In this document: positions 1 to 8,364 of the stretch, one piece after another | Numbering within the stretch: position 1 is the first letter of the stretch | Layout of the letters: each line of letters begins with the position of its first letter | NCBI GenBank assembly: GCA_020720965.1 | Contig: DYNS01000004.1 | Span: 1-28,939, forward strand | Direction of reading: 5' to 3' | From: Anaerolinea sp. | GTDB taxonomy: Bacteria > Chloroflexota > Anaerolineae > Anaerolineales > Villigracilaceae | Length of the DNA: 28,939 bases | Program-made: the position numbers and the translations under genes | Notes under the pieces: model-generated | The model's input: the letters and a program-made list of their open reading frames with translations, nothing else | Told to the model about the DNA's origin: nothing | Databases searched by the model: none

Positions 1-233
1 TGCAAGTTTTGGTGGATGTGGAAGGCTACCGCGCCCGCCGCGAGAAGCAGCTGCGCCAACTCGCCGTCCGCATGGCGGAACAAACCATCCGCACCGGCAA
101 ACGCCAAACGCTGGAGCCTATGTCCGCCGCCGAGCGGCGTGTGATTCACCTCGAACTACGCAATCACGCCGAAGTCGTGAGCGAATCTACCGGTGAGGAA
201 CCCAATCGCAAGGTAACAATTCGGCTGAAGTAG
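1..233 (+). CDS. khpB: Jag/KhpB RNA-binding protein, C-terminal R3H part (5' end outside window)
   Basis: Only the last 77 or so codons are present; the frame is open to the left edge and ends at TAG 231-233. The visible protein begins VLVDVEGYRARREKQL and continues with a basic helical segment and a short beta-rich tail ending RKVTIRL. This matches the C-terminal R3H single-stranded nucleic-acid-binding domain of Jag/KhpB (SpoIIIJ-associated) proteins. In other bacteria these pair with KhpA and affect cell elongation and RNA stability; that role is family knowledge, not visible here. Jag usually lies just downstream of yidC, rnpA and rpmH, so the unseen left flank may be that cluster. A strong bidirectional terminator follows at once. 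Confidence 0.85.
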   Translation, partial: QVLVDVEGYRARREKQLRQLAVRMAEQTIRTGKRQTLEPMSAAERRVIHLELRNHAEVVSESTGEEPNRKVTIRLK

Positions 234-250
234 AGATTATTTCCCAAACC

Positions 251-287
251 AAAAACGCCGCCGGTGATTTTCACCGGCGGCGTTTTT
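251..287. terminator. Bidirectional intrinsic terminator between khpB and the P-type ATPase
   Basis: A perfect 12-bp GC-rich stem (256-267 with 271-282, loop TTT) is flanked by A5 on the left and T8 on the right. It can therefore stop transcription from both convergent genes. Confidence 0.93.
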
Positions 288-300
288 TTTACTTCCGCGC

Positions 301-3228
301 TCAGGCTTTTTGGCGGCGCAGGTAGAACTTGGTGGCTTCTTCTGCCAGGGCGGGGATGATTGCCAAACCAACGACAACCGCCCATTCGGTGGGGGAGGGG
401 TTGTGGGTGTTGAAGATGGGCTGCAAGAACGGTACAGTTGTCACCAGTACCAGCAGGGTAGCGGAGGCGGCTACGGCATATTGCATCCACTTGTTGGAGA
501 AAACGCCGATGGAAAGCAGCGAAGCCCGCTCCGAGCGCACGGTGTAGGCGCGGAAGAGTTCCGCAAACGAGAGGGTGAGGAAAGCCATTGTTTCGGCGGT
601 TTGCACATCCACCCCGTTCCAGTCGTGTTGCAAAACGAACCAGAGCGGGTGCATTCCGGCGGGGATGTTCGCGCCCGCTTCCAGGTGCCAGAGCAAGCCC
701 AACACAAAGGCGGTGAGGACGGCGCCGGTTTGGGCAAAGGTTTGCACCAAAATCCCCAACTGCATGGGTTTGTTGATGATGGGTTCATCTTTGGGGCGGG
801 GATGCTGGTCCATAATGTCCGGGTCGCCCTTTTCCATTGCCAGCGCCAAAGCGGGCGCTCCATCCGTCACCAGGTTCAGCCACAGTAGCTGAATTGCCGT
901 CAGCGGCGCGGGCAAACCCGCCAGGGTGGCGAGGAAGATAATCATAATTTCGGCGACATTGCTGGAAAGCAGGAAGAACACAAATTTACGAATGTTGCTG
1001 TAAATAATGCGTCCCTGCTCCACTGCGGAGACGATGCTGGCATAATTGTCGTCCGTAAGCACCATATCCGCCGCGCCTTTGGCAACGTCTGTGCCGGTGA
1101 TGCCCATTGCCACGCCAATATCGGCGCGTTTGATGGCGGGGGCATCGTTTACGCCGTCCCCGGTCATGGCGACAATTTGATTATTGGCTTGCAGCGCGTC
1201 CACAATTCGCATTTTGTGCTCCGGCGAGACGCGGGCAAAGACATCTGTCTCTAGCACGGTTTTTTGCAACTCGGCATCGCTCAGGTCATCAATTTGTGCG
1301 CCTGCCAGCACTTTATGACCAGGACGCAGCAAGCCAATCGCCTCCGCAATGGCGCGGGCGGTGTTGGGGTAATCCCCGGTAATCATCACCGTCCGAATTC
1401 CGGCGGCGAGGGCTTTCATCAGGGCGGGTTTCACTTCCTGGCGGGGCGGGTCAATCATCCCCAGCAAACCGGCAAAGACCAGTTCGCGCTCCACCATTTC
1501 CGGGGTCAGGTCGGTATCCGGCACATCTTTATCCAAGCGGTAGGCAACCCCCAGCACCCGCAGCGCGTCTTTGGTCATGGCATCGTTTGCCGCCAAAATC
1601 TTCTCGCGGGCGGCATTGGTGAGGGGCTGCGGCTTGTCGTCCATGCCCTGATAGTGCGTACACAATTTCAGCACCACATCCGGCGCGCCTTTTACCGCCA
1701 CCACGTCCCAATCGCGTACCGAGGCATCATAAAACGGAGAGGGGTCTTCGGGGCGGGGGTCCACAATGCTGTGAACCGTAATCATCCGCTTGCGGTCGGA
1801 ATCGAAGGGAATTTCGTTCTCACGCGGATACGCCCGGTCTATATCGTGATGCAGCGCCCCGGCTTTTTCCGCCGCAACCAGCAGCGCGGCTTCGGTCGGG
1901 TCGCCGATGATGCGGGCTTTTTGCTCGCCCTCTTCCACTTCGGCATCGTTGTTAAGCGCTCCCAGCCACAAGGCGGTGAGAATGGCGGGGAATTGCCGGG
2001 GCTCGGTCACTTTGCCATCTACAACAAAATCACCTTTTGCCACGTAGCCCGTGCCGGTGACATTGACAAACTGCCCATCCGCCCAAATGCGGGTGACGGT
2101 CATCTCATTTTGGGTCAGGGTTCCGGTTTTGTCGGAGCAGATGGTCGTTGCCGAGCCGAGGGTTTCCACCGAGGAGAGTTTGCGAATGAGGGCATGACGT
2201 TTAATCATCTCCTGCATTCCCAGGGCGAGAGAAATCGTCACAACGGCGGGCAAACCTTCCGGCACGGCAGCAATTGCCAGGCTGACGGCAATCATAAACA
2301 CTTCGGTAATTTCGCGGGCGAACTCGCCAAAATAATCCACCGGGGCGCTAAAGAGCAGGCTTATCTCGGTGCGGTTCACCAGCGCCACCAAAAAGACCAC
2401 CAGCACCAGGACGAGCGCCCCAATGCTGAGGGTTTTTCCCAGTTCATCCAGGCGGCGTTGCAAAGGCGTTTCTTCCGACTCCACCGACTGCAACATTTCC
2501 GCAATCAGCCCCAGTTGGGTGCTCATGCCGGTTGCGGTCACAACTCCCCTGCCGCGCCCGTAAGAGACGGTCGTCCCCATGAAGGCGGTATTTTTGCGGT
2601 CTCCCAGCGGGGCATCCGGGTCAATTTGCAGGGCGGCATTTTTTTGAACAGGGAGGGATTCCCCGGTGAGGGATGCTTCCTCCACCCGAAGATTGACCGC
2701 CTCCAACAGGCGCACATCCGCCGGGATGAAGTTGCCCGCTTCGAGGAAGACAATATCCCCCGGAACCAGTTCCCGCGCCGGGAGGGTGATGCGTTGTCCC
2801 TCGCGTAGTACCTGCGCTTCGGGCGCGGCGAGTTTCTTCAGCGCCGCCAGGGCTTCTTCGGCGCGTTTTTCCTGCACAATCCCCAGGGTGGCGTTGAGGA
2901 TGACAATGGCGATGATGGCGCCCGCGTCAATAAATTCGGCGGTGGAGCCGGTGTGTACATACTCGTTCCAACCAATCACACCAGAAATGATGGCGGCGAT
3001 GATGAGCAGCATCACCACAAAATCGCTCAACTGCTCCCACAACAGGGCTAAAAAGCCGGGGCGCGGGGCTTCGGTCAGTTGGTTAGGTCCGTGTTCTGCC
3101 AGGCGCTGGGCGGCCTGAGCGGCGGTTAAGCCATTTTCTGCCACCTGTAGGCGTTTGAGAACATCTTGCGAGGAGAGGGTGTGCCAGCCTGTACTGGCAG
3201 ATTGGGCGCTTACTTTTTCTGGGGTCAT
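301..3228 (-). CDS. Calcium-type cation-transporting P-type ATPase (P2A/SERCA-like)
   Basis: A full-length P-type ATPase of 975 residues. It has an N-terminal cation-ATPase domain (about 10-75), the actuator motif LTGES (187-191), the M4 motif AVPEGLP (321-327), the phosphorylation site DKTGTLT (366-372), the nucleotide-binding KGAPD, and the hinge MTGDGVNDAP. The membrane half has SSNVAE in M5 and NLVTDGAPALALAME in M6. PEGLP plus this M6 pattern is typical of Ca2+ (P2A) pumps rather than of heavy-metal P1B pumps, which carry CPC. It probably exports Ca2+ from the cytoplasm at the expense of ATP. The ATG at 3228 has a GGAG 9 bases upstream. It stands alone, between the khpB terminator and glgC. 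The ion is inferred from family motifs; Mn2+ transport is possible. Confidence 0.9.
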   Translation of the reverse strand: MTPEKVSAQSASTGWHTLSSQDVLKRLQVAENGLTAAQAAQRLAEHGPNQLTEAPRPGFLALLWEQLSDFVVMLLIIAAIISGVIGWNEYVHTGSTAEFIDAGAIIAIVILNATLGIVQEKRAEEALAALKKLAAPEAQVLREGQRITLPARELVPGDIVFLEAGNFIPADVRLLEAVNLRVEEASLTGESLPVQKNAALQIDPDAPLGDRKNTAFMGTTVSYGRGRGVVTATGMSTQLGLIAEMLQSVESEETPLQRRLDELGKTLSIGALVLVLVVFLVALVNRTEISLLFSAPVDYFGEFAREITEVFMIAVSLAIAAVPEGLPAVVTISLALGMQEMIKRHALIRKLSSVETLGSATTICSDKTGTLTQNEMTVTRIWADGQFVNVTGTGYVAKGDFVVDGKVTEPRQFPAILTALWLGALNNDAEVEEGEQKARIIGDPTEAALLVAAEKAGALHHDIDRAYPRENEIPFDSDRKRMITVHSIVDPRPEDPSPFYDASVRDWDVVAVKGAPDVVLKLCTHYQGMDDKPQPLTNAAREKILAANDAMTKDALRVLGVAYRLDKDVPDTDLTPEMVERELVFAGLLGMIDPPRQEVKPALMKALAAGIRTVMITGDYPNTARAIAEAIGLLRPGHKVLAGAQIDDLSDAELQKTVLETDVFARVSPEHKMRIVDALQANNQIVAMTGDGVNDAPAIKRADIGVAMGITGTDVAKGAADMVLTDDNYASIVSAVEQGRIIYSNIRKFVFFLLSSNVAEIMIIFLATLAGLPAPLTAIQLLWLNLVTDGAPALALAMEKGDPDIMDQHPRPKDEPIINKPMQLGILVQTFAQTGAVLTAFVLGLLWHLEAGANIPAGMHPLWFVLQHDWNGVDVQTAETMAFLTLSFAELFRAYTVRSERASLLSIGVFSNKWMQYAVAASATLLVLVTTVPFLQPIFNTHNPSPTEWAVVVGLAIIPALAEEATKFYLRRQKA

Positions 3229-3273
3229 TTACACACTCCGAGGGGAAAGATTATTTTCCGGCGCAAACAGCAT

Positions 3274-3308
3274 AACGAACCGCAAAGAGGCACACTTTGC
3301 GGTTCGTT
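3274..3308 (-). terminator. Hairpin terminator after glgC
   Basis: A perfect 14-bp inverted repeat (3274-3287 and 3295-3308, 7-base loop) lies 14 bases past the glgC stop. The T-tract on the minus strand is poor, so it is a strong hairpin but not a textbook terminator. It also lies upstream of the ATPase start and could form part of that gene's leader. Confidence 0.65.
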
Positions 3309-3321
3309 GGGTTGCCGGGGG

Positions 3322-4584
3322 TTACTCTGGGGCGATGCGGGTATTGGGGAGGATGGTGGTATCTTTGGGGATGACGACAATGCCATCTTGCACGACCCAG
3401 GTTCCCGCGTCTATTTCGGTGCCGCGCGGGAAGGGTTTGATGACCGTGCCCTCGCCAATGCGGACGTTTTTATCTAAAATAGCGCCTTCAATGACGCATT
3501 TTGCGCCAATACCCAGGGGCACTTCTCCCTGCCGCCCGGAGGGGCTGTCGTAAAAGTCTGCGCCCATGACAACGCTGTCTTTTACCTTTGCCCCAGGTCC
3601 AATATGGCTGCGCAAGCCTACCACGCAGTTGCTCACCTCCGATTTGACGATGCGGCAGCCCTCCGAGAGCAGAACGTCTTTCAGTTTGCTATCCTGCACC
3701 GAGGAGCCGGGTAAGATGCGCGGGTTGGTGTAGATGGGGCTTTCCGGGTCGAAGAAGCTGAATTCCGAGTTGGCGGAAGCCAGTTCCAGGTTGGTTTCGT
3801 AAAAAGAGCGAATCGTCCCGATGTCTCTCCAATAATCGTCAAAGTTGTAGCCATACACTACATGCGAGCGCAGAGCGTTGGGGATGACATCCTTGCCAAA
3901 GTCGTCGTGGTCGGGGAAGTTGGTGAGCAAATCAATCAGCACCGAGGTCTTAAAGACGTAGATGCCCATCGAACCCAGGAAGGGGCGTTCCGGGTCATCC
4001 GGGCGGCTGATGAATTGATTCTGCACCGCCGGGTCTTTGGGTTTTTCCACAAAGGCGGCAATCCGCCCATCTTCCGACACCTTCAGAATGCCCAGGCGGG
4101 AGGCTTCCTGTTTGGGGACGGGTTGTACCGCTACGGTGACATCTGCGTTGTTATCCCAGTGAAACTTCGTCAGGGCGGCGTAATCCATGCGGTAGAGATG
4201 GTCGCCCGCCAAAATCAGGACGTGCGATGCATCCGAAGCCACAATTTCCCTAATTTGCTTGCGGACGGCATCCGCCGTGCCTTGATACCAGTCGTCACTT
4301 TGCAGGGTTTGCTCGGCGGCTAAAATTTGCACCCACCCTGTATGAAAGTTATCAAACTGATAGGTGCGGGTGATGTGCCGGTTGAGCGAAACCGAGTGAA
4401 ACTGGGTTAACACCGCAATGCGATAAATGCGCGAGTTAATGCAGTTGCTGATGGGAATATCAATGAGACGATATTTCCCCGCCACCGGCACCGCAGGCTT
4501 GGCACGCAGTTTGGTCAACGGATGAAGGCGGGCGCCCCTTCCCCCGCCAAGAATAATAGCAAGAACATCGTCCAGGTTTGGCAT
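3322..4584 (-). CDS. glgC: Glucose-1-phosphate adenylyltransferase (ADP-glucose pyrophosphorylase)
   Basis: This 420-residue protein makes ADP-glucose from ATP and glucose-1-phosphate, the committed step of bacterial glycogen synthesis. The N-terminal nucleotidyltransferase domain has the signature ILGGGRGARLHPLT with downstream KPAVPVAGKYRLIDIPISN, and later the glucose-1-phosphate-binding region (LILAGDHLYRMDY, FVEKP). The C-terminal third is a left-handed beta-helix with hexapeptide repeats that normally takes part in allosteric control. The frame stays open upstream to 4776, but the start at 4584 fits the family and has AAGGAGA 8 bases before the ATG. It appears to be a single-gene unit with its own promoter (4651-4680) and terminator. 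No other glycogen gene is visible nearby. Confidence 0.96.
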   Translation of the reverse strand: MPNLDDVLAIILGGGRGARLHPLTKLRAKPAVPVAGKYRLIDIPISNCINSRIYRIAVLTQFHSVSLNRHITRTYQFDNFHTGWVQILAAEQTLQSDDWYQGTADAVRKQIREIVASDASHVLILAGDHLYRMDYAALTKFHWDNNADVTVAVQPVPKQEASRLGILKVSEDGRIAAFVEKPKDPAVQNQFISRPDDPERPFLGSMGIYVFKTSVLIDLLTNFPDHDDFGKDVIPNALRSHVVYGYNFDDYWRDIGTIRSFYETNLELASANSEFSFFDPESPIYTNPRILPGSSVQDSKLKDVLLSEGCRIVKSEVSNCVVGLRSHIGPGAKVKDSVVMGADFYDSPSGRQGEVPLGIGAKCVIEGAILDKNVRIGEGTVIKPFPRGTEIDAGTWVVQDGIVVIPKDTTILPNTRIAPE

Positions 4585-4650
4585 AGTAGTCTCCTTGTGC
4601 AGTAAACTCCCAAAAAATGATGTCGCACCCTGTACTTCGTGCGTCAACCT

Positions 4651-4680
4651 ATTATATACGCAACTGCCAAAGCCACCCAA
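4651..4680 (-). promoter_or_regulatory. Sigma70-type promoter for glgC
   Basis: On the minus strand: TTGGGT (4675-4680), 18-base spacer, perfect TATAAT (4651-4656). The predicted start near 4644 gives a leader of about 60 bases before glgC. Confidence 0.65.
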
Positions 4681-4694
4681 CCGGTAGATTAAAC

Positions 4695-4718
4695 AAAAAA
4701 GACCGCAATGCTGCGGTC
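4695..4718 (-). terminator. Intrinsic terminator of the tRNA-Leu transcript
   Basis: A 7-bp stem (GACCGCA/TGCGGTC, 4-base loop, 4701-4718) is followed on the minus strand by T6 (4695-4700). It lies 120 bases past the tRNA and just upstream of the glgC promoter. Confidence 0.88.
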
Positions 4719-4837
4719 TCGCTAACGCCCTTGGGCGCCCGGGCTGCCGGAAGGTTTCCCTTCGTCCTGACGACAAACCCGTCCTGCCGAGGCAGGGGCT
4801 ACTCCCCGTATCAAAAATCTTGTCTGGTATAATGCTG
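4719..4837 (-). ncRNA. Hairpin-rich tRNA-Leu 3' trailer, possible small RNA
   Basis: This stretch lies between the mature 3' end of the tRNA and its terminator and has no convincing ORF. On the minus strand it can fold into a chain of short compact hairpins. These are CCTGC-CTCG-GCAGG (4783-4796), TCGT-CAGG-ACGA (4762-4773), GAAGG-GAAA-CCTTC with a GNRA loop (4750-4763), CGCC-CAAG-GGCG (4726-4737), and then the terminator stem. The second and third overlap by two bases at 4762-4763, so they compete slightly. This is unusual for a simple trailer and could be a processed small RNA. It could also be a local repeat element. No function is assigned. Confidence 0.4.
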
Positions 4838-4920
<83 letters not shown>

Positions 4921-4925
4921 TGGAT

Positions 4926-4954
4926 TTGCTCTGTAAAGCGCGTGCTAGTATAAC
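4926..4954 (+). promoter_or_regulatory. Putative ychF promoter overlapping the tRNA-Leu promoter
   Basis: On the plus strand: TTGCTC (4926-4931), 17 bases, TATAAC (4949-4954). The predicted start near 4961 leaves a leader of about 16 bases. Its -10 box overlaps the -10 box of the tRNA promoter (4947-4952), so the two polymerases could not bind together. A second plus-strand extended -10 (TGGTATAAT, 4825-4833) would read antisense through the tRNA. Confidence 0.55.
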
Positions 4955-4975
4955 CACTCTTTTAGATAAGGTCAA
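4947..4975 (-). promoter_or_regulatory. Strong promoter of tRNA-Leu
   Basis: On the minus strand: TTGACC (4970-4975), exactly 17 bases, TATACT (4947-4952). The -35 box covers part of the ychF ribosome-binding site on the other strand. Confidence 0.85.
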
Positions 4976-4976
4976 G

Positions 4977-6029
4977 ATGAAACTCGGAATTATCGGACTC
5001 CCCCAATCGGGCAAGACAACCCTCTTCAACGCCCTCACCCGCTCCAACACCCCTACCACCGCCTCCGCCGGGCGCATCGAAGTCCATACCGGCGTGGTGG
5101 ATGTCCCCGACCCGCGTGTGGGCTTGCTTTCTGGCATGTTCAAGCCCCGCAAAACCATATACGCCAAAGTGACCTACGCCGACATCGCCGGTTTGGAAGG
5201 AACCCAAAAAGGCATTTCCGGGGTATTGCTTAACAACCTGGCGCAAATGGACGCTTTTATTCATGTTGTGCGTAACTTTGAGGACGACAACATCCCCCAC
5301 CCCTCCGGCTCGGTGAACCCGGCGCGGGATGCCGAAGCCATGCTCTCGGAACTGCTCATCAACGACCTGATTGCAGTGGAACGCAAGATGGAACGCCTGG
5401 TGGACGAGCGCCGCAAAGGGGGAACCGATAAAACCCTCAATGAGCGTCAGACGGTTTTGTTTCAACGCCTGTTGGATGCTCTTAACGAAAATATTCCCCT
5501 GCGAAAGTTGGAATTTTCTGCCGATGAACAAAAGGAACTTGCCAGCTTTGGGCTTCTCACCCGCAAACCGGTTTTAACCGTTTTCAACACCGGCGAACTG
5601 CAAACCGCCCCGGCGCTAGACCTGGACCATCCCAGCGTGAGCCTGCCCGGAAAACTGGAGATGGAAATTGCCCAACTACCCGAAGAAGACGCGCAAATGT
5701 TCATGGCGGAATATGGCATTACCGAACCCGCCCTCAACCGCATGATTCGCCTCTCGTTTGACTTGCTCAACCTGCAAGTTTTCTTCACCGTAGGAGAAGA
5801 CGAAGTCCGCGCCTGGACAACCCGCCGCCACGCCACTGCTGTAGAATCTGCCGGGGAAATTCACACCGACCTTTCTCGCGGGTTTGTCCGCGCCGAGGTG
5901 GTGGGCTACGAAGATTTGGTGAGCCTGGGGAGCATGACGGAGTGTAAAGCCAAAGGTAAATTTCGGCTGGAGGGCAAAGAATACATCGTCAAAGACGGAG
6001 ATATTGTTCACATTCGCTCCAGTTTATAA
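4977..6029 (+). CDS. ychF: Ribosome-associated YchF/Ola1-type ATPase
   Basis: A 350-residue OBG-family P-loop protein. The P-loop is GLPQSGKTT (7-15). DIAGL (69-73) lacks the catalytic glutamine, as in all HAS-GTPases. The position of the GTP-specificity motif reads NTGE, the NxxE form that makes YchF prefer ATP. The C-terminal half ends with the TGS-like (DUF933) domain, visible as FFTVGEDEVRAW and YIVKDGDIVHIR. In other bacteria YchF binds ribosomes and influences stress responses. An in-frame extension back to 4890 runs into the tRNA gene, so the ATG at 4977 was chosen; AAGG lies 7 bases upstream. A bidirectional terminator follows. Confidence 0.93.
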   Translation: MKLGIIGLPQSGKTTLFNALTRSNTPTTASAGRIEVHTGVVDVPDPRVGLLSGMFKPRKTIYAKVTYADIAGLEGTQKGISGVLLNNLAQMDAFIHVVRNFEDDNIPHPSGSVNPARDAEAMLSELLINDLIAVERKMERLVDERRKGGTDKTLNERQTVLFQRLLDALNENIPLRKLEFSADEQKELASFGLLTRKPVLTVFNTGELQTAPALDLDHPSVSLPGKLEMEIAQLPEEDAQMFMAEYGITEPALNRMIRLSFDLLNLQVFFTVGEDEVRAWTTRRHATAVESAGEIHTDLSRGFVRAEVVGYEDLVSLGSMTECKAKGKFRLEGKEYIVKDGDIVHIRSSL

Positions 6030-6030
6030 A

Positions 6031-6066
6031 CCAAAAAGCCCCATCCGTTTGGATGGGGCTTTTTGG
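6031..6066. terminator. Bidirectional terminator between ychF and thyX
   Basis: A perfect 16-bp inverted repeat (6031-6046 and 6051-6066, loop GTTT) has A5 and T5 embedded in its ends. It serves both convergent genes and abuts the thyX stop codon. Confidence 0.93.
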
Positions 6067-7437
6067 TTAAGTGCGGCTGCTTAGTTTCATGTAGCCTGCC
6101 AGCAGGGGATGCACGCGCTGAATTTCCTGGGCGATGTTGTGCGCCACCTCGCGGATGGCGAAGTGGGCGTTGGGGGCGCTGCGTAACTGGCAGAAGGCAA
6201 ATGCTTGCCGCAGGTTGAAGGTTGCCAACACCCGGCGGTAAAAGCCGTTGGGGACAACGTATTGCGCCAGCAGGGGGTTGGCGGCTTCCAGTTTTTGCCA
6301 CATCTCCCCGGCGGAGTCCATTGCGCGGCGATATTCGCCTTCCAGACCGGCTTCTTGCAGCAGAGGGGGGGTGAAGTAGCCGAGGTGAGCGGTTTGTAGT
6401 TGGGGGGTTTGAGTCATCATGCGGTGACGCTTGAATTCGGCGTAAGCGCCCTGGTCCATGATGAGTTCAAAGGTGTAGGAAACGTGTTCCAACTCTCGCA
6501 GGGGGGCATCAAAACGCCCCAAGTGTTGGAGTAATGCCTCGGCAACGGCATCCGCGCCCAGGGTGGGCAGGGCGGCGAGTGCCTGGGCGTAGTCCATGCT
6601 GCCAAAACGGAAGAGCGCGGCGGCGAGGATTTGCTTTTCTCCTTCTGCGGTGTAAGAGATGAGGTGGCAGGCTTGGGGGGCGGGGCTGGGGGGGATGGTT
6701 TTTGCCAGTTGGCTGAGGTTTTGGCTGGCTTGTTGAAGGTATTCTTGCGGTTCGGCGTACTTTACCAGGGTGGGGGCTTCGGCTTGGGCGGCTTGTTTAA
6801 CGGCTTCGCCAATTTGGCGCACTTCTTCTAGCCCGTGCGAGCGCCATTTGCGGATGGCGTTTTCTAATACGCGGGCGTTGGCGGTGATGCCTACGTTGGC
6901 GAGGGAGGCGGCCGGGAGCAGGTAACGGCAGGAGTCTACATATTGGGAGCGGATGCGCCTATCCCAGGCTTCTTCGGTTTCGTTTTCTCGTTGGGGGGCT
7001 GTTTTTTGGATGAGGGCGCGTGCCGGGGCGAGGGAGTTGGCGTAGGTGCGGAAGAGCATTTGGCAGGTTGCGGTGTATTCCGGGCGCAGGGGGCTTTTTT
7101 CCATCTCTGGCGGGGTGTAGAAGCTGTCTTCTTCCCATTTTTGGTAGCGGGTGGATTTTTCGGTGTAGGAGGCGAGGCGGTTGGATTCGATGGCTTCCAT
7201 TGCCACCCTGGATGCGTTTTCTATGGCGATGTGTAAGACGGCGTGTTCTGCTACCGAGGCGTGCCCGTAGCCGACTACCCATTTTTCGTGAAATTGAGCG
7301 CTGCTTTCTTCGCTTAGTTCTGCGGCAATTTCTTGGAAGGATTGGGGGGAGCGGCTGGTTTTGGCAAAGGTGACGGCGATGGTTTCGGCGCTGAGCAGGC
7401 GGGGGGAGAGCAGGTACACTTCTCGCGGGCGGGGCAT
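6067..7437 (-). CDS. thyX: Tandem-domain flavin-dependent thymidylate synthase (ThyX family)
   Basis: ThyX makes dTMP from dUMP with methylene-tetrahydrofolate and reduced FAD. Normal ThyX is about 220-250 residues; this protein has 456 and looks like two ThyX folds in series. The first copy (about 50-225) has GHASVAEHA and then NRLASYTEKSTRY (86-98), which aligns with the ThyX signature but has NRL instead of RHR. The second copy (about 310-445) has HVSYTFELIMDQG followed by FKRHRMMTQTP (335-345), so RHR is kept, but the signature serine seven residues later is Leu. Both copies end in a helix resembling the dUMP-binding arginine helix. An active site could be composed across the two halves. 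AAGGA before the ATG overlaps the thrB stop, so the two genes are probably cotranscribed. Confidence 0.85.
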   Translation of the reverse strand: MPRPREVYLLSPRLLSAETIAVTFAKTSRSPQSFQEIAAELSEESSAQFHEKWVVGYGHASVAEHAVLHIAIENASRVAMEAIESNRLASYTEKSTRYQKWEEDSFYTPPEMEKSPLRPEYTATCQMLFRTYANSLAPARALIQKTAPQRENETEEAWDRRIRSQYVDSCRYLLPAASLANVGITANARVLENAIRKWRSHGLEEVRQIGEAVKQAAQAEAPTLVKYAEPQEYLQQASQNLSQLAKTIPPSPAPQACHLISYTAEGEKQILAAALFRFGSMDYAQALAALPTLGADAVAEALLQHLGRFDAPLRELEHVSYTFELIMDQGAYAEFKRHRMMTQTPQLQTAHLGYFTPPLLQEAGLEGEYRRAMDSAGEMWQKLEAANPLLAQYVVPNGFYRRVLATFNLRQAFAFCQLRSAPNAHFAIREVAHNIAQEIQRVHPLLAGYMKLSSRT

Positions 7438-7449
7438 GGGCTGTCCTTT

Positions 7450-8364
7450 TTAGAGGATGGTGACTTCGGCGCCTTCGTAACTGGCGCTGAGGGCAAAGAT
7501 GCGGGCGGGTAAGCCTGCCGCCACAAATTGGGCTTGCATGGCTTTGCCAATTTGCTCATCCGCTTTGGCGGAGAAGGCGATGAGGCTGGGTCCTGCCCCG
7601 GAGAGGGCTACGGCGGCTGCCCCTGCCTGGCGGGCGGCTTGCAGGGCGGCTTGAGCGCCGGGGATGAGCGGCAGGCGGTAGGGTTGGTGTAGAGCGTCTG
7701 TCATTGCTTTGCCCAGCAGGTCCAGGTCGCCGGTACGCAGGGCTTCGGTGACGAGTACCGCCCGGCTGATGTTGTAGATGGCATCTTGGCGCGGGATGGT
7801 TGTGGGTAGGATGGCGCGTGCCTGGTGGGTGGGGAAGTCGAAACCGGGTAGGACGATGGTGACGTGCATGGGGGAGCGGTTGGCGCGGGCAGGTAGTTTG
7901 AGGGAGATGACCCGCCCCTCATGCACGATGGAGGCGACCAGCCCGCCGAGCATGGCGGGGGCTACGTTATCCGGGTGTCCTTCGGTTTCGATGGCGAGTT
8001 TGAGAACTTCTTCTTCGCTGAGGGGGTTGCCGAGCAGGGCGTTGGCGCCCAACATGCCGGTTAGCAGGGCGGCGGAGGAGGAACCCAGCCCAGAGCCGAT
8101 GGGGACTCGGTTGAGACAGTGAATATCCATGCCGGGGCAGGGCTGCCCGGCGAGGGCGTATAACTGCAAGGCGCTTTGGACGATGGTGTTTTCTGCGCTT
8201 TCGGGGATTTTCCCCTGCCCTTCGCCGCGAACCTGAATGTGGATTTGTCCGTCTGTGCGCGGGCTGAATTCGGTTTCGTTCCAAAGGTTGAGCGCCAGCC
8301 CCAGGGCATCGAAGCCTGGTCCCAGGTTGGCGGTTGTTGCGGGGACTTTTACGAGGATTTTCAT
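7450..8364 (-). CDS. thrB: Homoserine kinase
   Basis: This 304-residue GHMP-family kinase phosphorylates homoserine, the step before threonine synthase. The family signatures are near the N-terminus (VPATTANLGPGFDALGLAL) and in the ATP-binding loop PIGSGLGSSSAA (about 88-99), with the C-terminal GHMP motif GAGPSLIAF. The length is normal. AAGGAAA lies 8 bases before the ATG. The start codon overlaps the stop of the upstream foreign-looking gene (ATGA at 8361-8364), while thrC lies 1.5 kb further upstream. The two threonine genes were probably adjacent before the islet arrived. thyX follows after 12 bases. Confidence 0.95.
   Translation of the reverse strand: MKILVKVPATTANLGPGFDALGLALNLWNETEFSPRTDGQIHIQVRGEGQGKIPESAENTIVQSALQLYALAGQPCPGMDIHCLNRVPIGSGLGSSSAALLTGMLGANALLGNPLSEEEVLKLAIETEGHPDNVAPAMLGGLVASIVHEGRVISLKLPARANRSPMHVTIVLPGFDFPTHQARAILPTTIPRQDAIYNISRAVLVTEALRTGDLDLLGKAMTDALHQPYRLPLIPGAQAALQAARQAGAAAVALSGAGPSLIAFSAKADEQIGKAMQAQFVAAGLPARIFALSASYEGAEVTIL

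Noticed and set aside
1264..2808. Long plus-strand open frame (514 codons) opposite the P-type ATPase
   Set aside because: It is antisense to strongly conserved ATPase motifs, is rich in His/Gly/Arg as expected for a shadow frame, and has no recognisable domain.
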